Source: Hyaloraphidium curvatum (taxonomy: Eukaryota > Monoblepharomycota > Hyaloraphidiomycetes > Hyaloraphidiales > Hyaloraphidiaceae). From it: a stretch of DNA of 64,000 nucleotides. Numbering within the stretch: position 1 is the first letter of the stretch; the number at the start of each line of letters is the position of its first letter. The stretch spans positions 696,501 through 760,500 of the forward strand of contig JAIVFI010000001.1 in the NCBI GenBank assembly GCA_025558095.1, in the 5' to 3' direction. Shown piece by piece: positions 1-9,903 of this stretch. The translations under genes were made by a program, and so were the position numbers. A model generated the notes under the pieces. It was given only the letters and a program-made list of their open reading frames with translations, was not told where the DNA came from and did no database searches.

Positions 1-288
1 CGCTTTGGGACTACATTCTGATCCGACGCAGACGGACCGGACGGCATCAGCAACGGCAGCCTGGGAGGCTACCCGATCGAGCTCCAGCCCAACAAGCTGG
101 CCCTTGATCCCGAGATCATCCGCAAATGTGAGTGTTCGAAGCAGTGTGCTGCCGGCAACCTTTTGACCCCAAGAAAACAGACTTCGACGAGTGTGAAAAG
201 CTCACGGCTGTGAAATACAAGCTGTGAACGTCTGTGAGATGTAGATTGATGGCTCCTGTTTGATGTTTCTTGTATAGATTCGATTTGA
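1..288 (+). CDS. 3' end of an unidentified plus-strand gene (partial)
   Basis: The left edge holds what looks like the last two exons of a gene entering from outside the window. An exon at about 32-127 is preceded by a CGCAG acceptor (27-31) and reads GPDGISNGSLGGYPIELQPN..LDPEIIRK without a stop. It ends at a consensus GTGAGT donor at 128. A TTGTATAG acceptor ends at 277, and the joined frame then reads Y-S-I-stop at 286-288. The gene would converge with the minus-strand CoA-transferase whose stop is at 434. The fragment is too short to name a family. The splice sites and continued frame are visible; the gene itself is an inference. Confidence 0.4.
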
Positions 289-433
289 TTGGACGAGCGA
301 CCCAACCACCTCCACTCTTGCGCAGGGGGTATACTGCAAATTGACACACTGAAACGAGCCCCTGCAGTCACACTGCCACGTTCTCCGCGCTGCCCCGCAG
401 CCGAAGCCACCGTCTTCCGTCTTTGGCGAGCCT

Positions 434-2513
434 TCAGAGCCGGGCTCCCGCCCCCGCCGACGCGCCGGCGTCCTCCGGAGGATCCACGAACGCCTTGACC
501 TTGTCGTAGCCTGCGCAAATCCGCCGTTAGCCCGCCCCTTTGTCCCCGCGTCGCGGATTGCGGACGCACCGAAAGGCCTCGGCGACCACCTGTACCGCAG
601 CGGCGTCGTGCCGAGCTGCAGCGGCTGGTTCAGGTACTTGACCGTCCCGTACGGCGACTGGCGGTCCTCGGTGTAGAGCTTCTCGTCGTACAGCTCCGGC
701 CTGACCTTGGGGAGATATTTGACCGCCAGCAGGGTGCCGTACACGGGGGTCTGCATGTAGTACGGCTGGCGAGGAGGGAGGGCCGAGAAGATCTTGCGGG
801 TCACGTCGTCGGGGTACTTGCCGACGGCCTGGATGAACAGAGCCGCCTGCGTGAGCTGGAATCGCGAGGGGCCTCAGAGTTTGGCTCGCGAGTCGGGCGA
901 TCGGACGAAACCAACCGACGTCTGCACGAGGTAGCTTCCGCCAACGGTCGCGCGGCGGAGAAGGGCCGTGAGCACGCCGAGCGCGCTGAACTGGGCGGTG
1001 GAGAGGTCGCACACGGGGAAGGCGATGGCTGGACGGAAACATCAGCTTGCGCCCTCCAGGCAGCGCCGACAAGCACCCACAGGTGGGCATGTGCTCCCCG
1101 AACGGCGGCTTCGGGTCGTAGAGCTGGAACTTGGCCATCTCGGCGTGGATCCCCGTGACCATCTGCGCCAGCGGGTCGAACCCGGGGTTCGGCGCCATCG
1201 GCCCGTGGAAGCCGAAGCAGTTGGACTGCACGTAGATGATGCCCCGGTCGCGGTCCTTGACCATCTCGGCGACCTGCTTGGGGCCGAAGCCGAGGCGGTC
1301 GAGGGCGCCGTATGCGTAGCTGGAAGAAAAGGCCGGATCAATAGGCTGTGCGTCGCGCGAGAAGGTAGTTACTCACTTCTGGATGACGACGTCGGCGTCC
1401 TTGATCATGGCCGTCAGCGTCGCGCGGTCCGTGTTGTCCTTCAGATCCAAGAAAATCGACCTCTTGCCAACCTGAGTGTCGTACCCGAGGGTCGGAATGT
1501 CCTGCGCGGCATCACGCCAAATCGTGAGTTGCAGCCTCCAACACGCCGAGAAGAACCCCACCTCGAGCACCGGGCTCTGCACCTTGACCACCTGCGCGCC
1601 CATGCTCGCCAGAAAAGTGCCCGCCTTCGGCCCCGCCAGGATCCGGGCAATCTCCACCACCTTGAGCCCCTCGAGCAGCTGCGGCGGGTTGGTCCTCGCC
1701 GTGTCGCGCGGGAGCGGCGTGGGCTTCCACGCGCCCGCGCTGCCCGACGGGTTGGGGATCGCGTCCACCTCGATGAACGGGTACGGCGCGATGGCCTTGC
1801 CCTGCTCGCTCGCGTCCCACTTGGCGCGGTCCATGTTGGCGACCGCGACGTGGTGGTTGGCGTTCATGCGCTCCTCGAGCGCGTGCGAGTCCCAGGAGCG
1901 GACCTTTTCCGTCATCATTTTGAAGAAGCGCGGGCGGTCCGTCTTGACGAGCTGGTGCATGAGGTCGTTCTCGGCCTGGGTGAAGCCGAGGTTGGTGAGG
2001 AGCTTCTTGGTGCTGTCGAACTTGGCGTTCAGGTAGATCCACGAGTTGTCCTTGGTTGGGTACACGTTGGCGTAGCTGTCGGCCGCAGCCCACGGTGAGC
2101 TCCACCTGAGGATCCTCGCCGGTGTCAACTCACAGGAACCGGAAGTCCTGCGCGGCGGGCGCCTCGGGCCCCTTTTCCCAGTCCACGGACACCTTGACGT
2201 AGTCCTCGCCGTTGACGTGCGTCAGGTACGGCGCCGCCATCGTCAAAGCCGCGTGGTCCGTCGACACTTTGGCGGACTGCGCCTTGCCGTACTTGAGCTT
2301 CGTGAGCTTGTTCATGACCGTCGCGACCGCGACCTGGATGCCCGTGGCCTCCTCCATGATCTTGAAGGGCGCCGGGACCCACGGGTCCGTGCGGCTGCCG
2401 GTGATTTCCACGGCATCGGCGTACGATTTGGCCTCGGCGTCGCCGGCAAAGCCCAGCTGGTTGAGGAGGATGGAGGCCGCCCCGCGGGCGCCGGCGTGAA
2501 TGTCGACCGCCAT
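434..2513 (-). CDS. CoA-transferase family III (CaiB/BaiF) protein
   Basis: Six exons on the minus strand join to an exact 597-codon frame: 2513-2134, 2075-1377, 1319-1081, 1028-916, 855-570, 510-434. Introns are 52-60 nt with GT..AG ends, several with GTGAGT or GTGGGT donors. The family signature is clear in exon 2 (LEGLKVVEIARILAGPKAG, VVKVQSP, RSIFLDLKD) and exon 3 (GFGPKQ, CFGFHGPM), followed by IAFPVCDLSTAQFSALGVLTAL. Class III enzymes move CoA between carboxylic acids through an aspartyl-CoA intermediate; some members are acyl-CoA racemases. The residue order and the extended N-terminal domain resemble the long fungal/bacterial CaiB-like form. The substrate cannot be told. Start chosen at the first ATG (MAVDIHAG) consistent with the domain. 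Confidence 0.88.
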
Positions 2514-2749
2514 TCCGGCGACGAAATCGGCTTCAGCTCTTTCGCCCGGAGGGGATGGGAGGCTCGCGGGGAGGCCGGGCCAGAGGATTGGTGGGGATGG
2601 GAGACAGGAGCCCGCGAACTTGCCGCCGCGGCCGATCGCGCGAGGCGAGTTCCCGTGCCCAATCTCGACAAAGTCGCTCTCATCTAGTTCAATCGAATGA
2701 AGGCCTAAACGGTTCATCTGCCATCTTCTAGAACGAGCTCTTTCGAACG
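2514..2749. promoter_or_regulatory. Shared intergenic promoter region of two divergent genes
   Basis: These 236 bases separate the start codons of the minus-strand CoA-transferase gene (2513) and the plus-strand gene at 2750, so both promoters must lie here or overlap the coding ends. I see no clear TATA element. Assignment rests on position only. Confidence 0.4.
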
Positions 2750-3784
2750 ATGTCTTCTTCGGAGCGCCGGGGGCGCGCCGCCCTCGTCGCCGAGCTCGTC
2801 GCGCCCCACGCCGCGCGCTCCCTCGCGTCGATGCTCGCGCTGGACCGATTCGTCGCGTCCGCACGGCTCCCCGCGGACCTCGGCGGCATGTGGCGCGCCG
2901 CGGCCCGGCTCTGCCCCGCCAACATCGCCGACGCTCTGCCGGGCTACGTCGGCATCCCGCCGGGCGCGGAGGCGTTCGTGTCGGCGGCAGCGGGCGCCGA
3001 TTTCCGAGGGGGACGCACCGCGTTCGAGGGCTTCCTGCTCCGGGTGCGCGAGCGCCTCTTCCAGGCCAACCCCGGCTCGAACGCGACCGAAGGCGCCCTC
3101 GGCCTCCCACCCGAAACCGCGGACCTCATGGTTTCCATCCTCGGCTTCCACGAGTTCGACCGCTTCGTCTGGCACCGCGGCTGGGAAGCCAACCGCGACG
3201 CCGCACGCGTCGTCGACGCCGCGCTGCGCGTCCTCGCGGGGCAGGACCCCGTCCCGTTCCGCCGCGGGGAGCTGCTCGGCGCCACGGTGTGCGACCGGTG
3301 GGAGGCTCTGGCCCGGGAAGCTTCGCGGCGCGGGCTGGACCCGCCGGCGGCGCTGAAGGCGCTGAGCGAGCTGCACAGGGTTTCGGGGCACCAGGCCGGG
3401 CCGCTGCTCTTCACGCGGGCGACGCCGAAGGAGGACCTGGACTGGTTGATTGCCTACACACAGGACCGGCCGGGCTTCCACAAAGGGCCCGTCCACGAGC
3501 ACCGCTCGTTCAAGTTCGCCACCTACGCCTACATCAGATCCTTCGTCTCCGATCCCTCGGCCAAACTCGGCGGGCCGATCGTCTCGAGCCGGGGCTGGCA
3601 GCTGCGGCAGGCCCGGGACCAGGCGGAAGCGCTCGGGCTGGCGGCGTGCATCCTCGGCGAGGGCGAGGGCCGGGCGCAGTATATCGAGAAGCCGGAGGGG
3701 TATGTGGTGCCGGCGGTCGTGCCGGAGGAGCCACCAAAGGCGCGGAAGGAGAAGAAGCGCAAGGGGGACTCTGGGTCGGATTAG
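2750..3784 (+). CDS. Uncharacterised 344-residue protein with Lys-rich tail
   Basis: A single uninterrupted exon starts at ATG 2750 (context CGAACGATGTC) and encodes 344 residues. I do not recognise the family. The first 310 residues look globular and mostly helical, with a conserved-looking core (FHEFDRFVWHRGWEANRDAA, and LDWLIAYTQDRPGFHKGPVH about residues 225-250). The C-terminus is a basic, disordered segment (PPKARKEKKRKGDSGSD) that could be a nuclear-localisation signal. No signal peptide or membrane segment is visible. It is transcribed divergently from the CoA-transferase gene across a 236-base spacer. GC-rich codon use is like its neighbours. Confidence 0.75.
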   Translation: MSSSERRGRAALVAELVAPHAARSLASMLALDRFVASARLPADLGGMWRAAARLCPANIADALPGYVGIPPGAEAFVSAAAGADFRGGRTAFEGFLLRVRERLFQANPGSNATEGALGLPPETADLMVSILGFHEFDRFVWHRGWEANRDAARVVDAALRVLAGQDPVPFRRGELLGATVCDRWEALAREASRRGLDPPAALKALSELHRVSGHQAGPLLFTRATPKEDLDWLIAYTQDRPGFHKGPVHEHRSFKFATYAYIRSFVSDPSAKLGGPIVSSRGWQLRQARDQAEALGLAACILGEGEGRAQYIEKPEGYVVPAVVPEEPPKARKEKKRKGDSGSD

Positions 3785-4027
3785 GCCCGCAGGCCGAGGA
3801 ATGTTCGGGTCGAGGCTACTCTCTTCCAATAAACAAAACGCAAACGCATCCCCGTACACAAAAAAACGAGCCATTCTTCTCCTTCCCTGACAGAGATGGC
3901 CATAGCTTCAACTGTCCAGCAGCTGGAATCGTGGTATAGTTCAGTGTGTCCGTTAGCCGTGTTTCGAGCCGAGTGATGTCTAGTCTACAGATGATCGGGG
4001 CATTGTCCATGAGGAAGCCGGGCAGGG

Positions 4028-4759
4028 CTAGACCGGCCCGTCTTGGAAGAGAATGCGGAGCAGCTCCAGGCGGGACACGACCATGAAGTCGGGCCACCGG
4101 CGCAGCGCTTCCGCCGCGACGGAGGGGAACGCGAGGTGGTACACGCGGTGCAGCTCCAGCGACGGGCAGGCCATGAGCACCTCGGCGACGCCGTCCCGGA
4201 CACGCCACTCGGCGATGGCGAGGAGCAGCTCGATCCTGTCGTCGTCGTCGAGGCACAGCGGGATCACCGAGCTGCAGAAAGCTTCCACGACGTCCGCATC
4301 GAAATGGTGCAGGTCCGCGACGAAGGAGCCGACCCGGAAGCGGAGGAGGCGGCGCATGTCGCGGTCCTGCATGAGGGAGGCGGCCGCGACCGCGCCGAGG
4401 ATGGCGAGGCAGCGGACGGACCGCCACTTGAGGGCGACCCCGATCTTGTCGGCGGTGAAGCGCTCGGGGATGTCGGGGCGCCGGGACTTGATGTAGTAGA
4501 GGAACTCGAGCGAGTCGGCCTTGACGCAGAAATCCTCGAGCATGTAGAAGAAGGACGGGTCGAGGTCGGGGTCGTCGAGGTGCCAGGAAAGGTTGTCGAT
4601 GTTGCCGCGGTGCGCGTCGTTCCAGATGGCGGCCGTCACGAGCAGGCGCTCGGCGGGACCAAAGTTGTACGTCGGGATGTCGTCCAAGAGGGCATAGGCG
4701 CGGGCTTCGTCAGTTTCCGGGGGCGGGAACTGCAGCGCCGTCAGCACGGCGTGCGTCAT
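4028..4759 (-). CDS. HR1: helical soluble protein, HR family
   Basis: Single-exon gene of 243 codons, ATG at 4759. No known domain is recognised. It is predicted all-helical, with an irregular repeat rhythm reminiscent of degenerate ankyrin or other solenoid repeats (WNDAHRGNIDNLSWHL, VKADSLEFLYYIKSRRP, IGVALKWRSVRCLAILGAV). The second half contains the family signature VEAFCSSVIPLCLDDDDRIELLLAIA followed by a V.E.L.ACPSLEL segment; the same signature occurs in HR2 (9067-9903) and HR3 (23992-24876). There is no TM segment or signal peptide. It lies on the same strand as, and about 1.8 kb downstream of, the 7TM gene A, in the order also found in two other cassettes. Function unknown. Confidence 0.72.
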   Translation of the reverse strand: MTHAVLTALQFPPPETDEARAYALLDDIPTYNFGPAERLLVTAAIWNDAHRGNIDNLSWHLDDPDLDPSFFYMLEDFCVKADSLEFLYYIKSRRPDIPERFTADKIGVALKWRSVRCLAILGAVAAASLMQDRDMRRLLRFRVGSFVADLHHFDADVVEAFCSSVIPLCLDDDDRIELLLAIAEWRVRDGVAEVLMACPSLELHRVYHLAFPSVAAEALRRWPDFMVVSRLELLRILFQDGPV

Positions 4760-6528
4760 GAATGCCTGCTGGATGCGGTTAGCATAGCTCGGAACGGTCC
4801 GGGTAGGTCCTCACCGGAACGGTCTCTGCCGGGGGGCCTTGTACCACGGGCATTGCGGCCGGGTGTCAAAAGCAGCCGGAGATCCCGCCGCGACGCTGCG
4901 CCTTCGATGTGATGTGCGCTTCCGCGGGGGAGCTGAATGCACCGCCGAGGGACGCGTGGGGAAGCCGGTCCGCGGGCGCGGCAAAGCGGAAGGGCGAGCT
5001 CGAGGGGGGCCCGGTCCTGCGGGCCAAACTGCGGTCAGCCCCGCCCGCGACGCCCCCAATCGAGTAGCGCGCGCCGATCCGCACCGGAATGAGATCGCTG
5101 GGCGCGCCCGCGCGGCTGCCGGCGCGGGGGCGGCGTCGGTACCGGAGACCCGCGGTCCCGTCAGCGCCGGTCGGATCGCGCGCGGGCGGGGAGAACGGCC
5201 CGCGGATCGCCGAGGACGGCGTCGGTGAGTTGCAGGCAGCGCGGCGAGGTCGCTGGCGGGGGATTCCGGGGCGGGGTGCGGTCGGCTCCGGGGGGTGGGC
5301 CGGAGGCCTCTGTGCCTAAAGCTTGGTTCGCGCGCGTCCCACGCACGCTTAGCGGCCGAATAGCGAAAATGGTCGCGCCAAAAGCCCTGTACTCCTGGCA
5401 AACAGAGGCGGTCGGATCCCGAGAAACAAGTACGAAACCAAGATTCGATCGATGAGCATGAATCGGCGGGGTTTGGCCGCGCTTGCGATGCCGGGCACTC
5501 GGATACCGGCAAGACCGGCATCCCCGGCAGACGGAGACGTCCTAGCGCAGCGAAAAGAACAAAAATGGGAGCTTTCTTCGAACGATGCGCGCCGATACGG
5601 GGTGGGCCGTGCCGCATCGTCCGTGTGTGCGGTCCCTGGCCACCGAAGGCCCGGGCAACCGGCATCCCCGGCAACAAGGGGCATCCTTGCCCGACAAAAC
5701 CGCACGAAATTAAAGAACACTCGAATGATCAATGGAGGGCCAGAGGGGTTGCCGCAAAACATCGTCTGGGTCCGCGATATCCGCGATGCGGCGTCCGCCG
5801 CACTTCCCCATCGGGCGCCGTCCGATGCGCGCTGCAAAGCTATCCATGCCGTCCAGAGCCGAACAAGAAAAGGAATATCTCGTCGTCCGTGCAAGCGCGA
5901 GTCCGGGCTAGCGCCGGTCTGTGCGGAACAGGGCCGTATTCGAAAATCGCGGTGCCACGCTCGTACCAAGCTCGGGCCATCAAACGCCCGCTTCGAGCGT
6001 CCCACTTCGTTCGTCAAAAGAGCCCGATGAGTGTCAATCGAAACGCAGCTATGAGTTGATTGCCTCACCATCATCCTGCGGGATCATCTCCCTGTTTGCC
6101 TGCGCGCTCTCTGCGCGTTCGGGGCCCGAGAATCGCCTGGCCAGGGACCGCTCCAACGCCCGCCCGAATCCACCCCGGAACCACCCCGCGGTCGCCATCC
6201 TTCGCGCGGGCGAAGCATGAGCTGTAGAGTGCAGCCGAGGATGCCCGTTTCGGAACGCGATGCTGCCCGTCGACCGGTTGAGACCAGAGCCCAGCCAATG
6301 ACACAACTGTGAACTGCCCGGCGCCGGTTCCGCTTCCCGCGCAGAAAGCATCGGCAGCCCCCCGATCCGCCCCGAAAACCGCGGCCGGGGAGGCCATCCG
6401 CCGGGCCCCGTGGTCCCGGATCGGCACCCGTGCCGGCTGGTCGAGGCTCAGTTCGCAGGGGGAGGTCCCTACGGGTTGAGAGGCCCGCACTTTCTCAAAT
6501 CCAAGCGAAGCCAACCTCTGAGCTGTAT
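4760..6528. repeat. GC-rich spacer element of cassette 1 (copy 1 of an inverted repeat)
   Basis: No convincing gene lies in these 1.77 kb. About 4880-6040 matches, in inverted orientation and with many substitutions, 23690-22680. Examples are GGTCCTGC near 5015 followed by AAACTGCGGTCAGC (compare the reverse complement near 23570), and AATGATCAATGGAGGGCC.. near 5723 (reverse complement near 23000). Within it a GGCATCCCCGGC motif recurs near 5520 and 5663. The right end (6349-6528) is the conserved 3' flank described separately. Long open frames here are by-products of high GC. Confidence 0.6.
6349..6528 (-). repeat. Conserved 3' flank of 7TM gene A
   Basis: The 180 bases after the stop codon of gene A align without gaps to 11560-11739, the flank of gene B, with only about three differences. 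They contain the block read on the plus strand as GGAGGTCCCTACGGGTTGAG. A more diverged third copy lies at about 22255-22440. Possible roles are a 3' UTR/termination element or the edge of a duplicated unit. Confidence 0.75.
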
Positions 6529-8209
6529 TCAGTAGCACACCGACTCCATCGTCAAGTAGATTCCGCTCCCTCTCGCCAGCCCCCACAGCGCGAACCCGAC
6601 CGTGAGCATCGTCGCCGCGACCGTCCTCACGGTGCCGTAGCCGACCGGGACGCCCCAGAACCGCATCTCGAGCCCGCGCACGTCCAAGAGGGAGGAAAGC
6701 ATGCGGTCGTGCCTGTCGAGCTCGGACGCGAGGGGGTTCGTGCGGTGCAGGAGCGCCATCCGGCGGAGGGTCTGGCGGGCGGTCATGTAGAGCGCGATTA
6801 CGGAGCGGATCTGCGAGTTTGAGGCGGCGATTGCCACGAAGTCGAGGAAGAAGGCGACGAAAACCCAGGCAGTGATAGGTACGAGCCATGCTGGGATGCA
6901 GAGCCCGCCGATCTTTAACGACGCCACGGCACCGGATTAGCCGAGGCAAATTCCTGGCACTCATAATCGCACCCACAAGGTTCAGAATAACGGCGATGGC
7001 TATTGCGGAGCACATCATGAAAAAGGAAGCCCGGTCTCCTGTGAACAGATGCGGAATCCTCCTCTCCCAGATCCTTGAGAGCAACAAGTGTAGCCGCACG
7101 TAAAGCTCTTCGGAGTTTCTTTCCCCATCCGTACGAGCTTTTCCCTCCTCTTCAGGCGCACGATCGGTGCTCCTGAGCTGGGAATCCAGGCGATCCAGTA
7201 GAGAATCAAGGGCGAGAGACATAGCCCTGAAATGAAGCTTCTCCGCCAGACCCATCGCCGGAAACGAGGCATTGAATCTGGCAGGTGTACCGGTCATGTA
7301 CGCGAAGGCATCCATCGCGTAGTAAAACGCGCCCAAGAGAGCCCACCACCAGGCAAACCAGAACGGACCAGCGAAGGTGACGGCGGCGGTGTACGGAAAC
7401 AGGCACATCCCGATCATGGGGAGCACCATGCGGGTGCATACCTCGGCGGCGCGAGACCACGCAGCACGCGCAGCTACGGCGCCCGAACACGATTGCAGGC
7501 CGCAAGGGCACATTTGATCCCCGTCTCGGTGGGCCACAAGCGCCGACGGGACGTGCCCGAGCTCGACCGCGTCCGCTCCAGCGGCGTCATCCGCGACGCC
7601 CGCACGACCTTGGAGGTCAAGGAGCTCCTTCCATCTGGCGATCGTAGCCAGGGGATGGGATCCGAGATCGGGATCTGCGGCGGCATGCGGTTGCGGGGTG
7701 GAGCGGTTGACTCCTAGCCGTGCGTTTCGTGACGATCCGAAGTAAGTGGCTTTGAACGTGGCCCGGATGAGGGCGAAGGTGAAACACAACAAGTACACGC
7801 AGCTTCCGGCGATGCCGCAGGCAACGGCGCGCGTTGAAAACCGGCCGTCGTTGAGGATCGCAGGCGCGGGGGTAATCGCAAAGGCGAGGCCGACAAAAGC
7901 CAAAAGCCGCAGGCCAGAACGCGCGCTGAGCGGCGACAGTAGCACCTGGATGTCGATCCACGCTGCAAGGTGCCCGCTGAGCGCGCCAATCTCGCGACGG
8001 AGGGCCCCCATGGTCAGTGGGCGCTCCGAACGCGCCAGGGCCGCCGGATCGGAGGGCGACATCAAAGGCCCCGAGCCGGGCGTGCGCCGCGGCGCAGCGA
8101 CCGCGGCGGGAAGGATGGCGAGCCATTCGTCGGGGGTGAAGTCCACGAGGTCTCCGGCGGGCATCTCAGGGGCTCCGGTCATGGCTCCGTGCGGCACACC
8201 GCCTTCCAT
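6529..8209 (-). CDS. 7TM-A: seven-TM membrane protein of the cassette family
   Basis: Two exons (8209-6977, 6912-6529; 64-nt phase-0 intron with a GTGGGT donor) give 538 residues. Order: soluble N-terminus with FTPDEW at 24-29; TM1 and TM2 in about 100-155; a cytosolic loop with CPCGLQSC at 234-241; TM3 about 262-283; TM4 about 284-305 with a WWW motif; a helical loop with SEELYVRL near 365; TM5 and TM6 either side of the intron at 411/412; SNSQIRS at 442; TM7 within the last 37 residues, ending TMESVCY. No named family is recognised. The open frame continues upstream of ATG 8209 without another ATG, and that upstream part aligns with the N-terminus of copy B, so the real start may be non-canonical or lost. 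Closest copy is C. Confidence 0.82.
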
Positions 8210-8381
8210 GAGCAAGTTGCTTATTTGCGCGGTGGCGGAAAAAGAACAGGAAGATTCCTTCGGCCACGGAAGCGCGTGCGGTGGCTCGGCAAGGTCTGCG
8301 GTGAAACTGGCTGGCACCACGGAGAATTCCGAGTTCCTCCCCGTCGTGTTGGGCTCCAGTGCGTATACAAATCAAAGACCG

Positions 8382-8831
8382 CTACCGCCGCCTCGGCCGG
8401 GGCTTGCCCTCACGCAACGCCTGAAAAAGGATGTCATTGCCCATGGCCCGCGCTATTTGAATCCGTGCGCGAAGGCGAGCCGTGTACCGTGCCATCATCA
8501 AACCCCCCACGTCCCATTCCTTACCGTCTGATCCTTCCGGGGGGTGCGCGCGTCGGGCGATCCGTGGGATGAAGGCTGCTGCCGCGGGTCCGAGCCGACC
8601 GTGGGTCTCTTGGCCGAGATGAACATAGGCCACCGGAGCTGGGTCCGGGATCGCAAAGCGACCGTTGAAATATTCCACCTTCTTCGCCTCAGCGTTCGCG
8701 GCCGTCACCCCAGACTCGCGCGCCGCATCCAGAGACTGCGAAATAGACGGGAGGCACACCATGTGGTCAATGATGATCGGTCGCCGGCCCGGCTCGGTGA
8801 TCACGATGTCCGTCGCTGCTAACGCACTCAC
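8382..8831 (-). mobile_element. Non-LTR retrotransposon fragment (RT C-terminal endonuclease-like region)
   Basis: A 149-codon minus-strand frame reads like the C-terminal restriction-like endonuclease part of a LINE/R2-type reverse transcriptase. It has GRRPIIIDHMV, then AEAKKVEYFN (the E.K-Y spacing seen in those endonucleases), then ETHGRLGPAAAAFI, which closely resembles the V-E-x-x-GRLGPAA motif of many eukaryotic RT proteins, and an AR.MGNDILFQAL tail. The RT domain, YxDD motif and 5' part are absent, so this is a dead remnant. It sits between 7TM-A and HR2. Recognition of the motif is from family knowledge; no database search was run. Confidence 0.5.
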
Positions 8832-9066
8832 GCGGTGTTGTTCGGCTGTGCAAGATTATCTCTTCCAATAATCACGACACAAGCCGCCTTTCTGTACAAG
8901 CGCGCCGTCTTCCCCTTCCGAACCAACATCGTCCATCACCAAGATAGCATCAACCTTCCAACTCAGGCACCGTGGTGGTATAGCGATCAGAGTCCGTGAG
9001 CCGTCGCCAAACCGATTGATGTCCACTCCACAAATGGCGAGGCAAACCCGAGAGGCAGGCGCCAAC

Positions 9067-9903
9067 CTAGCCCGGCCCGTTGTTGAGCATCGCATGCAGG
9101 ATCGCCATGCGGGCCTTGAGCACGGTGCCGAGCCCGGGGCTGCGCGCGGCCGCCGCGACCCTCTGGGGATAGCTCCGGAACACCTCCCGGAGCTTCAGCA
9201 CGGGCGACGCGAGCACGATCTCGCGGACGCCGGGCTCCACGTCCCTGTTGGCCAGCGCCAGCAGGACGCCGATGCGGTCGTCCACGGCGGGCCTGCAGTG
9301 CACCAGGATCGAGTCGCAAAAGGCGCGGGCGAAATCGGCGTCGTAATCGGGCAGGTTGGCGGCGAATGCGGAGATGCAGGAGCGGAGGGCGCAGCGCAAG
9401 TCAAGGCCCCGCTCCGTGGAGGCGATGGCGCTCAGGAGCTTGAGACACCGCGTCGAGCAGCGGTCCAAGGCGATGCCGATCATCTCGGGGGCGTAGATGC
9501 CCACTATCGTGGGGCGAACGAGCACAAAGCTGAACAGGCATTCGAGGGCATCGGCCTCCAGCAGGACGTCGAGCACCCTGCCGAGGACATTTTCGTCGAG
9601 GTCAGGGGCGGAGAGGAGGCCGGCATTGTGCTCCTCGCCGCCTCCTTCGTCGAAATCATTGTAGATAGCGGCCATGGTGAGGCCGGTCTCGGTGATGCCG
9701 ATGTCTTCGGCCTCGATGGCATTCATGCGGTCCTCGATCCACTGCTGTCCCCGCGTGGGCGCCGGGTACTGCAAAGCCGAGGCCAGGTCTTGCGTGTAGA
9801 AGGGCTGCGGCAGCGACGTCAGGGCCCGAGGCGCAGCAGCCGGCGCGCGGTCCCGAACCACGTAGTGCGCCGCCTGGTCGGCAGCCGCGTTGAGTGCGTC
9901 CAT
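9067..9903 (-). CDS. HR2: helical soluble protein, HR family
   Basis: A single exon of 278 residues from the first ATG at 9903; the frame is open for about 30 codons upstream without ATG. The N-terminal 60 residues are Ala/Pro-rich and probably disordered. The rest is helical. It shares with HR1 and HR3 the signature ARAFCDSILVHCRPAVDDRI.VLLALA followed by V.EIVLASPVLKL, and an upstream EADALECLFSFVLVRPTIVG segment matching HR1 ADSLEFLYYIKSRRPDI. No catalytic motif, signal peptide or TM segment. Its 3' flank (about 8968-9030) resembles that of HR1, indicating shared descent including non-coding DNA. It lies downstream of 7TM-B on the same strand. Confidence 0.72.
   Translation of the reverse strand: MDALNAAADQAAHYVVRDRAPAAAPRALTSLPQPFYTQDLASALQYPAPTRGQQWIEDRMNAIEAEDIGITETGLTMAAIYNDFDEGGGEEHNAGLLSAPDLDENVLGRVLDVLLEADALECLFSFVLVRPTIVGIYAPEMIGIALDRCSTRCLKLLSAIASTERGLDLRCALRSCISAFAANLPDYDADFARAFCDSILVHCRPAVDDRIGVLLALANRDVEPGVREIVLASPVLKLREVFRSYPQRVAAAARSPGLGTVLKARMAILHAMLNNGPG

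Noticed and set aside
3925-3975. tRNA-like A-box and B-box (GTGGTATAGTTCAGT and GTTTCGAGCC)
   Set aside because: No acceptor or anticodon stems pair. The same region recurs as a 3' flank of HR2 with different bases at would-be paired positions.
4811-5677. Long minus-strand ORF in the GC-rich spacer (and similar ORFs at 10269-10806, 23285-23782)
   Set aside because: Arg/Ala/Pro-rich in every frame, not conserved between the homologous spacers of the three cassettes, and no motif.
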